Origin: CAZKHG01 sp964552655
Lineage (GTDB): Bacteria; Bacteroidota; Bacteroidia; Bacteroidales; Tenuifilaceae
Direction: 5' to 3'
DNA length: 64,000 nucleotides
NCBI GenBank assembly: GCA_964552655.1
Contig: CAZKHG010000014.1
Location: forward strand, 8,191 to 72,190
How positions within the stretch are numbered: the first letter of the stretch is position 1; each line of letters starts with the position of its first letter. Under the pieces are notes generated by a model. That model did no database searches and was not told the DNA's origin. It saw only the letters and a list, made by a program, of their open reading frames with translations. This document shows positions 8,721 to 17,288 of the stretch, piece after piece. The translations under genes and the position numbers were made by a program.

Positions 8721-9076
8721 TCATTTATTCTTCTGAGCATTGTCAACACTCTTTACAAATATCGAAATTAATTCATCATTTTCTTTTATTGCATATTGAA
8801 TTTTACATTCTGATTTGTAAAGCTTAGCTCGATAAATAATTTTAAGCAAATAAACGTTTCTCTTAGTTCCTTAAGAACCACCTGCATTTTGTGAATAAAA
8901 TCTCTTTTTGATTCAGCACTTTGAGCTTCACCGTAATTTAATGACACAGATGTTCCTGAACGAACAATTTGTCCTGATAAATGGTTACCAGCTTTTGTGA
9001 TGGGCATCTCATTTACAATCTCAATTATGAAAACTGAAAAAGCAATTAACCTTTCTTCTAAATCTGATCTATTCAT
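8721..9076 (-). pseudogene. Four-helix-bundle (S23-like) protein gene with a one-base frameshift
   Basis: The frame from ATG 9076 encodes a typical four-helix-bundle/S23-type protein (NHLSGQIVRSGTSVSLNYGEAQSAES, VLKELRETFICLK) but changes into unrelated sequence after residue 79 and stops at 8786. Adding a single A in the AAAA run (bases 8840-8843) restores the family's C-terminus: IIYRAKLYKSECKIQYAI and on through KSVDNAQKNK to a TGA at 8721. The total becomes 118 residues, the normal family length. The original frame gives 96 aa with a non-family tail. This is either a recent mutation, a phase-variable or slippage site, or a sequencing error. The family's function is unknown; it often occurs as a mobile-looking single gene. 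Confidence 0.8.
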
Positions 9077-9140
9077 TTATTCAACTTATTAGAAATCAAA
9101 AATTGTTAATCTTTAATCATAAATCAATTTCCTTCAAATA

Positions 9141-9180
9141 AAAAACTCCTGAAATTCGCCATATCGACGTTTTTCAGGAG
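9141..9180 (-). terminator. Rho-independent terminator after rpmA
   Basis: Inverted arms CTCCTGAAA (9146-9154) and TTTCAGGAG (9172-9180) form a 9-bp stem. On the minus strand it is followed by a run of T (the A run at 9141-9145). It ends the rplU-rpmA transcript 26 bases after the rpmA stop. Confidence 0.8.
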
Positions 9181-9205
9181 CTAATAATGTAAAATATCGA
9201 TACCG

Positions 9206-9466
9206 CTAAGCTTCCTTGGGAAGAACGGAAACGAATGATTTGTCATCCATTTTTTTGCGGAAAGAAACAACACCATCAACCATTGCGAAAAGTGTATGAT
9301 CCTTGCCCATTCCAACATTTTCACCAGGAAAATGTTTGGTTCCACGTTGGCGAACGATAATGTTGCCTGCCTTGGCTACCTGACCGCCAAATAGTTTAAC
9401 GCCTAGGCGTTTACTGTGAGATTCGCGACCGTTACGCGAACTACCAACTCCTTTTTTGTGTGCCAT
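9206..9466 (-). CDS. rpmA: 50S ribosomal protein L27
   Basis: 86 aa, full length. The conserved N-terminus AHKKGVGSSRNGRESHSKRLGVK and the motif QRGTKHFPGENVGMGKDHTLFA identify L27, which sits near the peptidyl transferase centre of the large subunit. There is no N-terminal extension of the Firmicutes cleaved type. It follows rplU by 21 bp, the universal bacterial pairing, and ends before a terminator. Confidence 0.97.
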   Translation of the reverse strand: MAHKKGVGSSRNGRESHSKRLGVKLFGGQVAKAGNIIVRQRGTKHFPGENVGMGKDHTLFAMVDGVVSFRKKMDDKSFVSVLPKEA

Positions 9467-9487
9467 TGCTCAAATATTTTTGTGTTA

Positions 9488-9799
9488 TTACGCAACGATT
9501 TCTGCAATCTGTATTTGGGTAAACTGCTGACGGTGCCCGTTTTTCTTCTTGTACCCTTTACGTCTGTTTTTCTTAAAGATGATAACCTTATCACCTTTAA
9601 CATGACCTAAAACCTTGGCTGTAACCTTGGCGTCCTTAACCTCAGGGTTACCAATGGTAACTTTACCATCATTATCCACAAGCAAAACTTTATCAAAGTT
9701 TAATTCAGCACCTTCCTCAGCTTCCTGACGGTGAACAAAAATCTTCTGATCTTTCTCAACCTTAAACTGCTGTCCTGCAATATCAACAATCGCGTACAT
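9488..9799 (-). CDS. rplU: 50S ribosomal protein L21
   Basis: 103 aa, full length. The start MYAIVDIAGQQFKVEKDQKIFVHR and the C-terminal KKNRRKGYKKKNGHRQQFTQIQI are diagnostic for L21, which binds 23S rRNA. It is the first gene of the rplU-rpmA operon and has a strong consensus promoter 39-69 bases upstream of the start codon. Confidence 0.97.
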   Translation of the reverse strand: MYAIVDIAGQQFKVEKDQKIFVHRQEAEEGAELNFDKVLLVDNDGKVTIGNPEVKDAKVTAKVLGHVKGDKVIIFKKNRRKGYKKKNGHRQQFTQIQIAEIVA

Positions 9800-9837
9800 C
9801 GTATTATGTTATAAAATGTTCAACACTTTTGGGCTTG

Positions 9838-9868
9838 CAAAAGTATAAAAGATTAATTTATTAGCAAA
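9838..9868 (-). promoter_or_regulatory. Consensus Bacteroidota promoter of rplU-rpmA
   Basis: Read on the minus strand: TTTG (9868-9865), exactly 19 bases, then TACTTTTG (9845-9838). This fits the -33/-7 consensus TTTG-N19-TAnnTTTG of the primary Bacteroidota sigma factor without a mismatch. Confidence 0.85.
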
Positions 9869-10011
9869 AAAATCGTTGCTAATTTTTCTATAAGCTGAAT
9901 TATAATTCATTCCGTGCAAAAATAGTACTCTTTCAAGAGTTATTTTTAAATGGGGATAAAAATCTCGGGTTGATCCGATCTATCAAAAACTATTTTTAGG
10001 GGGATTTCCCC

Positions 10012-10042
10012 TTGTATTTTAAACTTATTTCGATTAGGTTTG
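10012..10042 (+). promoter_or_regulatory. Probable Bacteroidota promoter of the bifunctional-nuclease gene
   Basis: TTG at 10012-10014, 20 bases, then TAGGTTTG at 10035-10042, in good agreement with the TTTG/TAnnTTTG consensus. The start codon is 29 bases downstream. Confidence 0.65.
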
Positions 10043-10071
10043 TATTACACAAGATTTGAATTAATTAAAGT

Positions 10072-10674
10072 ATGAGCAGAGTGAAGTTGAATGTGCTTGG
10101 GATTTCCTACAGTCAGACACAATCCGGTGCGTATGCATTGGTGCTCAGCGAAGAGGAGGGAAACCGACGGATTCCGATCATAATTGGTGGATTTGAAGCA
10201 CAATCCATTGCTATACAAATTGAGGGTTTAACCCCTCCCCGCCCGTTAACTCACGATCTGTTCCTGAATTTTGCCAAATCTTACAATATCGAATTAATAG
10301 AAGTTCAAATATACAAGCTCGAAGAGGGAGTGTTTTTCTCCAAACTCCACTGCGATAATGGCAAAAAAGAGGTTTACATAGATGCCCGTACCTCCGATGC
10401 CATAGCCCTTGCCCTGCGTTTTAAATGCCCAATTTATACCACCGAGGATATAATAGAAAAAGCGGGTATTTTTATCGAGTTTGACAACATCGAGGGGGAA
10501 GCGGAAGGAAAATCGGACAAGGCTGATCAACCCGAGCCACAGCAAGGGCATCAATCAGAAATATACTCAAAAATGTCGATTACTGAGCTCAAAGCCATGT
10601 TGGATGAAGCTATCCGGAATGAGGATTACGAGAAGGCTTCGCGAATTCGTGATGAGCTTAAACACAGATCTTAA
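10072..10674 (+). CDS. Bifunctional nuclease-like (DUF151) protein with C-terminal UVR motif
   Basis: 200 aa. Residues 1-140 form a DUF151/bifunctional nuclease domain (SGAYALVLSEEEGNRRIPIIIGGFEAQSIA; DARTSDAIALALRFKCPIY). A charged linker follows, then a UvrB/UvrC interaction motif at about 168-199 (ELKAMLDEAIRNEDYEKASRIRDEL). Plant members of the family have been reported to cleave DNA and RNA; bacterial members are poorly defined. The UVR motif suggests contact with UvrABC or another UVR protein. It is followed after 32 bp by a secreted protein gene, perhaps in one transcript. The substrate is not evident. Confidence 0.88.
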   Translation: MSRVKLNVLGISYSQTQSGAYALVLSEEEGNRRIPIIIGGFEAQSIAIQIEGLTPPRPLTHDLFLNFAKSYNIELIEVQIYKLEEGVFFSKLHCDNGKKEVYIDARTSDAIALALRFKCPIYTTEDIIEKAGIFIEFDNIEGEAEGKSDKADQPEPQQGHQSEIYSKMSITELKAMLDEAIRNEDYEKASRIRDELKHRS

Positions 10675-10706
10675 TAACCCATTTTTATAAATCAAACATC
10701 AGCTCT

Positions 10707-11462
10707 ATGAAGTCGAAATTAAATCTGCTGCTCTTCATTTTTCTGATCCTTTTACCGTGCACCCTGAGTGCCCAGGAGGATAAAATGAAGAATGTTATGG
10801 AGGATGTGTTCGAAGAGATTGATAATAATAATTTTACGCTAAGGCTTTTCGATGCCTTAACCGGGAATCCTATAGCTGGGGCATCGGTGCTGATCGAAAA
10901 TATTGGAGCAATGACCAGCGATGAGCTTGGACGAGTCCGGTTCCCCAAACAACCCGATGGGTTGTTAAAAGGGATATTCAAAAAAGATGGCTATATCCCT
11001 GCCGTTCTGGAAATTGATGTGGTAGCCCAAACCATTTTCAGGAACAGGTTTTACATGTCACCTATACTTAACGTTGACCAATTCCGAGTGGTTCTCAACT
11101 GGGATAAACAACCAGCCGATCTGGATGCTCACTTTGTTAAAGAGGGTGGATATCATATCAGCTTCCGCAACACCCGGGTTCTCAACGATGGTACTGGCCA
11201 GCTGGATATTGACGATATTGATGGGTACGGACCAGAGACCATAACCGTTGAACAACTTAAGGCCAATGCGGTTTACACTTTTTTTGTAAATAACTATTCG
11301 GCCCAGGTAAATCCTGCTGCGCCTGATCTCTCCGCTTCTAAAGCAACCGTTTCGGTTTACGGGAACAACAGGTTGCTGAAAGTATTTCAAATTCCAAGCG
11401 GGTTAAGGGATAAAACCTGGCAGGTTTTTAAAGTAGTGCAAGGGCAAATTATTGAATTTTAG
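10707..11462 (+). CDS. Exported YfaP-like (DUF2135) protein with CarboxypepD-regulatory-like domain
   Basis: 251 aa. A clear signal peptide (1-22, ending LSAQ) is followed by a carboxypeptidase-regulatory-like domain at about 40-110 (LFDALTGNPIAGASVLIE) and a C-terminal YfaP/DUF2135-like domain starting RVVLNWDKQPADLDAH at about residue 128. The WDxxxxDLDxH pattern is the hallmark of that domain. It is presumably periplasmic or surface located; no enzymatic role is known. It lies 32 bp after the bifunctional-nuclease gene and ends at a bidirectional terminator facing hppA. Confidence 0.75.
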   Translation: MKSKLNLLLFIFLILLPCTLSAQEDKMKNVMEDVFEEIDNNNFTLRLFDALTGNPIAGASVLIENIGAMTSDELGRVRFPKQPDGLLKGIFKKDGYIPAVLEIDVVAQTIFRNRFYMSPILNVDQFRVVLNWDKQPADLDAHFVKEGGYHISFRNTRVLNDGTGQLDIDDIDGYGPETITVEQLKANAVYTFFVNNYSAQVNPAAPDLSASKATVSVYGNNRLLKVFQIPSGLRDKTWQVFKVVQGQIIEF

Positions 11463-11490
11463 ATACATTCTAATAATTGATAATAAAAAA

Positions 11491-11512
11491 TGCCGGAGAG
11501 AAATCTCCGGCA
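11491..11512. terminator. Bidirectional terminator between the YfaP-like gene and hppA
   Basis: TGCCGGAGA (11491-11499), loop GAAA, TCTCCGGCA (11504-11512): a GC-rich perfect 9-bp stem. The A run before it gives a T tract on the minus strand, so it is strongest for the leftward hppA transcript. Confidence 0.88.
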
Positions 11513-11534
11513 TTAACTTTTGTAAAAAAATCGA

Positions 11535-13751
11535 TTAAAACAAGCTGAAAGCAACAGTTACACCAGCCATTACGATAGAAACCATGCTCATCAGTTTGAT
11601 CAGGATATTCAAGCTGGGGCCGGAAGTATCCTTGAACGGGTCACCAACTGTATCGCCAACAATGGCAGCCTTGTGGTTCTGAGATCCTTTACCACCAAAA
11701 TTTCCTTCCTCAATGTACTTTTTAGCATTGTCCCAAGCACCTCCGGCGTTGGCCATAAAGATAGCAAGGACAAAACCTGCGCCCAGTCCACCGGCCAGTA
11801 AGCCCAGTACCCCGGCAACACCCAGAACCAGACCAGTTACAATTGGAACAAGTATGGCAAGCGATGAGGGCAGGATCATTTCGATCTGAGCTCCACGGGT
11901 TGAAATTTCAACACACCTTGCATAATCGGGTTCTGCCTCTCCTTCCATTATCCCTTTAATTTCACGGAACTGACGACGAACCTCCTCAACCATCTTTTGA
12001 GCAGCACGCCCAACGGCATTCATGGTTAACCCACAAAACATGAATGCCATCATGGAACCTATAAATATTCCCACCAGGACAATAGGGTTCATTATGGTAA
12101 TCTGGTAATAGTTCAAAAAGTCCACGATGGTTGCTTTGGCAGTTTCAATGGTATCTCCGTTCGCGAATGTCAGAACGTTCTCCCCAATTCGCATTAAACC
12201 GATTTTAATCTCCTCAATATATGATGCTAACAAGGCAAGAGCGGTTAATGCTGCCGATCCTATTGCAAAACCTTTACCTGTTGCAGCAGTTGTATTGCCA
12301 AGAGCATCAAGAGCATCGGTACGTTTGCGCACCTCGGGTCCTAAATGGCTCATTTCAGCGTTACCGCCAGCGTTATCGGCTATAGGACCATAAGCATCGG
12401 TTGCCAGGGTTATTCCAAGGGTGGAAAGCATTCCCACGGCGGCAATTCCAATACCATATAATCCTAACTGCATATTTTGAGCATCAAGCATGTGCTTAAC
12501 ATCGAAATTAATTGCACAGAGAAAAGCCATTAAAATTGCAATTGCAATGGTTACTACGGGAATTGCAGTGGAAAGCATGCCAAGTCCTATGCCTGAAATA
12601 ATAACAGTTGCAGGACCGGTTTTGGAACTTTCTGAAACCCTTTGTGTTGGTTTATATGAATGGGAAGTATAATACTCTGTGGATTGTCCGATAATTATAC
12701 CGGCTACAAGGCCTGATATCACAGAAAATGAAATTCCAACCCAATTCTGTAAACCTAAGGAGTATAGGATAACAAATGTAGAAACAGCAATAAGAACTGA
12801 GCTGACATTTACGCCCATTCCTAAAGAACGAAGGAGATCCTTCATTGTGGCGCCTTCCTTTGTTTTTACTATATAAATTCCAATTATAGAAAGAATTATA
12901 CCAACAGCAGCAATAAGCATCGGCGCAATAACTGCTTTATATTGCATATCACCCTGATAATAGGCAAATGCAGATGCTCCTAACGCAGCAGTAGCAAGTA
13001 TTGAGCCTGCGTATGATTCGTACAGGTCGGCACCCATACCGGCTACATCACCTACATTATCGCCAACGTTATCGGCAATAGTTGCGGGGTTTCGCGGATC
13101 ATCCTCAGGGATGTTTGCTTCAACCTTACCAACCAGATCAGCTCCAACATCAGCAGCCTTAGTGTAAATACCGCCGCCAACACGGGCGAAGAGTGCCTGG
13201 GTTGATGCCCCCATACCGAAGGTAAGCATGGTAGTGGTAATGATAATCAGCTTATGCGAAGAATCAGGTTCATCAATAAAATAGTTCAATAACAGGTACC
13301 ACAATGAGATATCCAAAACTGCCAGCCCAACTACAACTAAACCCATAACAGCACCAGAACGGAATGCAACCCTTAACCCCTGGTTAAGTGATTTTTGTGC
13401 CGCATTGGCTGTTCGGGCTGAAGCATAGGTTGCGGTTTTCATCCCAAAAAAACCTGCCAACCCGGAAAAGAAACCGCCCGTGAGAAATGCAAATGGAGTC
13501 CATCCATTTTGAACCTTTAGGCCATAAGCCAAAACAACAAAAAGTAAAAGCAGCACGATAAATACAATGCTCACTACCTTATATTGCTGTCTTAGGTAAG
13601 ACATCGCACCCTTTCTTACGTATGATGCAATTTTTTTCATGGTATCTGTTCCCTCATCCTCCTTCATCATCTGTTTAAAGAAGATGTAGGCGAATACCAG
13701 CGCAATAAGCGAGGCAAGGGGAATGAACCAAAATAAGCTACTGATAATCAT
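11535..13751 (-). CDS. hppA: Membrane-bound ion-pumping pyrophosphatase, K+-dependent type
   Basis: 738 aa with about 16 membrane segments. The pyrophosphate-binding motif DNVGDNVGDVAG is at residues 227-238, preceded by KAADVGADLVGKVE. In the segment GNTTAATGKG (485-494) the positions equivalent to 460 and 463 of the well-studied enzymes are alanine and glycine, which marks the K+-dependent subfamily rather than the K+-independent one. Enzymes of this class hydrolyse pyrophosphate to pump Na+ (often) or H+ across the cytoplasmic membrane; which ion cannot be fixed by eye. It recovers energy from biosynthetic pyrophosphate. It is monocistronic with a 440-bp upstream gap. Confidence 0.96.
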   Translation of the reverse strand: MIISSLFWFIPLASLIALVFAYIFFKQMMKEDEGTDTMKKIASYVRKGAMSYLRQQYKVVSIVFIVLLLLFVVLAYGLKVQNGWTPFAFLTGGFFSGLAGFFGMKTATYASARTANAAQKSLNQGLRVAFRSGAVMGLVVVGLAVLDISLWYLLLNYFIDEPDSSHKLIIITTTMLTFGMGASTQALFARVGGGIYTKAADVGADLVGKVEANIPEDDPRNPATIADNVGDNVGDVAGMGADLYESYAGSILATAALGASAFAYYQGDMQYKAVIAPMLIAAVGIILSIIGIYIVKTKEGATMKDLLRSLGMGVNVSSVLIAVSTFVILYSLGLQNWVGISFSVISGLVAGIIIGQSTEYYTSHSYKPTQRVSESSKTGPATVIISGIGLGMLSTAIPVVTIAIAILMAFLCAINFDVKHMLDAQNMQLGLYGIGIAAVGMLSTLGITLATDAYGPIADNAGGNAEMSHLGPEVRKRTDALDALGNTTAATGKGFAIGSAALTALALLASYIEEIKIGLMRIGENVLTFANGDTIETAKATIVDFLNYYQITIMNPIVLVGIFIGSMMAFMFCGLTMNAVGRAAQKMVEEVRRQFREIKGIMEGEAEPDYARCVEISTRGAQIEMILPSSLAILVPIVTGLVLGVAGVLGLLAGGLGAGFVLAIFMANAGGAWDNAKKYIEEGNFGGKGSQNHKAAIVGDTVGDPFKDTSGPSLNILIKLMSMVSIVMAGVTVAFSLF

Positions 13752-14192
13752 AATCTCTTTTTTTGATTTTAGGTTATAATTTATTTGAGTGCCAAAATAT
13801 AAAAAATTTAACTACAATATCTGATTAGCCACTTTTTGGTAATAAATTATACCAAAACGCCTTCTATCTATCAGAAATACATTAACATCCCTTTATTTTT
13901 TTCGAAAAAAACGATTCAACATTCATTAAACACCCAATTAAATAAGCTGATCTAAAAAATGTTTGTTCCTGGTTATTTGTACAGTTGTGTTATCCAATGT
14001 ACTATTTCGCATCTAGTTCGGATCAAACTATTACTTGAGTCATTTATTCTATGCAGGTTAACCCTGATTAAATATACGGCATGAGGTGTTGTCTAATTCA
14101 AATTCCTGATATAAAGAGCAATTCGTTTTTAAAATTATAAATCAATATACTTTCCAGCTTCGCTGAAGTATCTCTAAATAAATCTTTCATTT
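13752..14192. other. 441-bp intergenic region between the ComM-type gene and hppA
   Basis: This AT-rich gap lies downstream of the leftward ComM-type gene and upstream of leftward hppA. It should hold the hppA promoter; ATATTTTG close to hppA (minus strand, about 13790-13800) resembles a -7 element with one mismatch. A weak imperfect hairpin (ACTT..CAGC TTC GCTG..AAGT, about 14149-14169) sits just after the ComM gene. No open frame or RNA gene was recognised. Confidence 0.4.
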
Positions 14193-15731
14193 TTACCCAG
14201 CCCAATTCTCCCTATCTAGGCTTCTATATTGAATTGCCTCGGCAAGGTGCTCAGTTTTGATATTTGGTGAGGATTCCAAATCAGCAATGGTGCGGGAAAC
14301 TTTAAGAATTCTATCATAAGCTCTGGCTGAAAGACCGAGCTTTTCCATGGCATTTTTCAGTAATGCCGTTCCGGCATCGTCGAGTACACAGAATTTCCGG
14401 ATTAACTTTGAGGTCATCTGGGCATTGCAATGGATCTCCTTCCATTCAATAAACCTTTCCTCCTGCACTTGTCGTGCTTTAACCACCCTGTTCCGAATCA
14501 CTTCACTTGATTCCGATGACGGAGCCCCGGAAAGTTTATCGAAAGGAACAGGAACTACTTCAACATGGATATCAATTCTATCGAGTAACGGGCCAGATAT
14601 TTTATTCAGATATTTCTGGACAACTCCCGGGGAACAAACGCAATCTTTCTCTGGGTGATTGTAATACCCGCAGGGACAAGGGTTCATAGATGCCACCATC
14701 ATAAAACTTGCTGGGTACTCGACGCTAAACTTTGCCCTGGAAATAGTGATCACCCGATCCTCTAAAGGCTGGCGCATCACCTCTAAAACAGTGCGTTTGA
14801 ATTCGGGCAGCTCATCAAGAAAAAGTACCCCATTATGCGCTAAAGATATTTCTCCCGGTTGAGGAAACTGTCCGCCACCAACCAGGGCAACATCAGAAAT
14901 GGTATGGTGAGGGCTGCGAAAGGGTCTCCGGGTCATCAACGATGTATCCCTGTCAATTTTCCCAGCCACAGAATGTATTTTTGTTGTTTCCAAGGCTTCA
15001 CGAAGCGTCAAGGGGGGAATAATAGTGGGCAAACGTTTTGCCAGCATGGTTTTTCCTGCACCCGGAGGACCAATCATAATTATATTATGGCCACCTGCAG
15101 CAGCCACTTCAAGCGCCCGTTTAACATTCTCCTGCCCCTTAACATCTAAAAAATCAACATCATACGCGTTTGCGTAGGCAAAAAATTCTTCACGGGTATT
15201 TACAATTGTGGGTTCAAGTGTAATATCCCCGTTAAAGAAGTCGATAACATCTTTAATGGTTTCAACACCATAAACCTCCAGGTTATTTACCACGGCTGCC
15301 TCGCGGGCATTTTGTTTAGGAACCATTAACCCTTTAAAGCCTTCCTCCCTGGCCTGAATGGCAATTGGTAAAACCCCTTTAATTGGCTGTAAGCTGCCAT
15401 CGAGAGAAAGCTCACCCATAACAACAAACTCGCTTAGCATCTCTGGTTTTATTTGATCGGATGCTGCAAGAATACCAATTGCCAAAGGTAAATCATATGC
15501 CGATCCCTCCTTGCGGATATCGGCCGGAGCCATGTTTATTACAATCTTCTTCTTGGGCATTTTAAAACCGTGGGTCTCAAGGGCAGTTGTTATTCGTTGC
15601 TGGCTCTCTTTAACTGCGTTATCGGGTAACCCTACCAAATAAAAATTTACCCCCTGACCAACACTCACCTCGATGGTAATGGTGGTAGCTTTAATTCCAT
15701 GAACAGCACTGCCAAAGGTTTTGACTAGCAT
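14193..15731 (-). CDS. comM: ComM/YifB-family Mg-chelatase-like AAA+ ATPase
   Basis: 512 aa, the normal size. The N-terminal ChlI-like/Lon-S16-like domain spans about 1-170. The AAA+ core carries Walker A GPPGAGKTMLAKRLP, Walker B LFLDELPEF, the family sequence RPFRSPHHTISDVALVGG, and a C-terminal Mg-chelatase domain (ARAYDRILKVSRTIADLE). A four-cysteine patch (CPCGYYNHPEKDCVC) is also typical. ComM is a hexameric helicase that promotes branch migration during natural transformation; the family is widespread even in bacteria not known to transform. It stands alone between a barrel gene and hppA. Confidence 0.93.
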   Translation of the reverse strand: MLVKTFGSAVHGIKATTITIEVSVGQGVNFYLVGLPDNAVKESQQRITTALETHGFKMPKKKIVINMAPADIRKEGSAYDLPLAIGILAASDQIKPEMLSEFVVMGELSLDGSLQPIKGVLPIAIQAREEGFKGLMVPKQNAREAAVVNNLEVYGVETIKDVIDFFNGDITLEPTIVNTREEFFAYANAYDVDFLDVKGQENVKRALEVAAAGGHNIIMIGPPGAGKTMLAKRLPTIIPPLTLREALETTKIHSVAGKIDRDTSLMTRRPFRSPHHTISDVALVGGGQFPQPGEISLAHNGVLFLDELPEFKRTVLEVMRQPLEDRVITISRAKFSVEYPASFMMVASMNPCPCGYYNHPEKDCVCSPGVVQKYLNKISGPLLDRIDIHVEVVPVPFDKLSGAPSSESSEVIRNRVVKARQVQEERFIEWKEIHCNAQMTSKLIRKFCVLDDAGTALLKNAMEKLGLSARAYDRILKVSRTIADLESSPNIKTEHLAEAIQYRSLDRENWAG

Positions 15732-15770
15732 TGTATTTTTATCTGTTAATTGTATTTGTTTTGTAAAAAG

Positions 15771-17288
15771 TTACAACAGATCGCTGAATTTTATTCCAAA
15801 ACACCCATCACCACTATATTTAACGGCTTTGTTGTAATCTATCTTTTTGGTTTTTAACCCCCGGCAACCACAATCGGCTGGTTTGGGGTTTTTACGATCC
15901 TTTTTCTTATCGTGACAACCTATTATGAAATTAAACCCAAACCTAAGGTTTGCATTACGAGCGGATTCCGGTTTAAAGAAGAGCATGATATTATCGCTCA
16001 TCATAAAAAACTGGAACTGCTCACCACCCCACCCAAAGCCTAGACCAAGGTTCAGAAAGGATCCATTCATTATAGAATAATTGAAAGCCAACGAAGATCC
16101 CTGTTTGCTAGAAGCCATGGCTGAAAGAGTTAATCCGAATATCGGACGCCCCGGGTAGAACTCAACCCTAGATTGTGCACCGGCTCTAATATTTCCCCAA
16201 ACCGGATAGGTACCTCCAAAGTAAATCCTGGGGTTTAGGAAGGAGATAAACCCTTTCCTGGTATAGGTGAACCTCATCTGGTTTCTTATTGAGTCTGTCA
16301 TCTCGGTTATATAAGCATCGGCATTATCTATATCATTGGTTGTTGCTTCACGGAATACAAAATGACCATTGTTCTCGAATCGCTTTTTATTCTGGTCGTG
16401 CCACCATATCATTCCCAGGTCAAGAATACTGCCACTCCAGGTAACGCCATACTTATCATCAGAATATATAAAACCAACGTCAGTTGCCAGGCCCTGATTC
16501 TTAAAATTAAGGAGTAGATTTAAAGGCGATATGTCCCCCAAACCTACACTATGAACATACCCGTCAGCATTTGTTGTAACATCCAACGGTAAAGCAACAT
16601 CTATTTTAGGATTCCAACTTGCATCCAGGTTGTATGTATTCTGATCAACAGACAGTTTTACTGGTTTAGGACGAGTGTACATACCAGCAAGCCCAAAAAG
16701 CACTTTTGCGTGAGCTCCTACTATCAAACCTCTCTCAAGTTTTTTTGAGTAACCAAAAGAAAATTCACGATAGTAAATAGCATTTAAGCCTGGGTTGCGG
16801 GTTTTCAATCCATCGCCTACATATTCAGTGTTTCCGGCTGTTGCCAGTTTTAATACCTTTTTTGGATAAAAAAGCTTTAGATCAACCTTTTCAGTCCAGG
16901 CAAAATTGAAATACTGCTTCCGATCATACATAAACCCGAATGAGATTGGTGTGTAATGTATTTCGGCTGATATAAAATCACGGTAGTGCATTTTGGAGAT
17001 CAACTTATCAATATCAAGGCTTGCAGCACCCGGTGAGAAGGAGTTATATGAAAACCCGGTGGAATTCGCATTTAGGTGAATTGAGGTTAGCAAAGGCAAA
17101 CCGATATACTGCCGGCAACTCAGCTGTACCGCCGGGTTGGTGAAGTTCGACTCGGGGATATTGTGCAGAAGAAATAATGTGTTATCCTGCTGGGAAAAGG
17201 AAACATTAGCAAGGTTTGCTAGGGTAAGGGTGGAAAAGTAAAATAAGGCTCCTCTGAATTTCATACTAAATATCAATTTTAAAATCAA
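15771..17288 (-). CDS. DUF5723-like outer-membrane beta-barrel protein
   Basis: 505 aa. It has an N-terminal hydrophobic export signal (about 1-32) and then many alternating, aromatic-ending strands (for example FNFAWTEKVDLKLFYP, LRFGFNFIIG). The start DNTLFLLHNIPESNFTNPAVQ resembles DUF5723 proteins of Bacteroidota. A cysteine-rich, lysine-rich tail follows the last strand region (CHDKKKDRKNPKPADCGC). The function is unknown; it is probably an outer-membrane component. Its start overlaps the end of the upstream lipoprotein gene by 23 bp, so the two are co-translated and may form a complex. Confidence 0.7.
   Translation of the reverse strand: MILKLIFSMKFRGALFYFSTLTLANLANVSFSQQDNTLFLLHNIPESNFTNPAVQLSCRQYIGLPLLTSIHLNANSTGFSYNSFSPGAASLDIDKLISKMHYRDFISAEIHYTPISFGFMYDRKQYFNFAWTEKVDLKLFYPKKVLKLATAGNTEYVGDGLKTRNPGLNAIYYREFSFGYSKKLERGLIVGAHAKVLFGLAGMYTRPKPVKLSVDQNTYNLDASWNPKIDVALPLDVTTNADGYVHSVGLGDISPLNLLLNFKNQGLATDVGFIYSDDKYGVTWSGSILDLGMIWWHDQNKKRFENNGHFVFREATTNDIDNADAYITEMTDSIRNQMRFTYTRKGFISFLNPRIYFGGTYPVWGNIRAGAQSRVEFYPGRPIFGLTLSAMASSKQGSSLAFNYSIMNGSFLNLGLGFGWGGEQFQFFMMSDNIMLFFKPESARNANLRFGFNFIIGCHDKKKDRKNPKPADCGCRGLKTKKIDYNKAVKYSGDGCFGIKFSDLL

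Noticed and set aside
13752..14192. Riboswitch or small RNA upstream of hppA
   Set aside because: No conserved fold element was recognised; only low-complexity AT-rich sequence and one weak hairpin.
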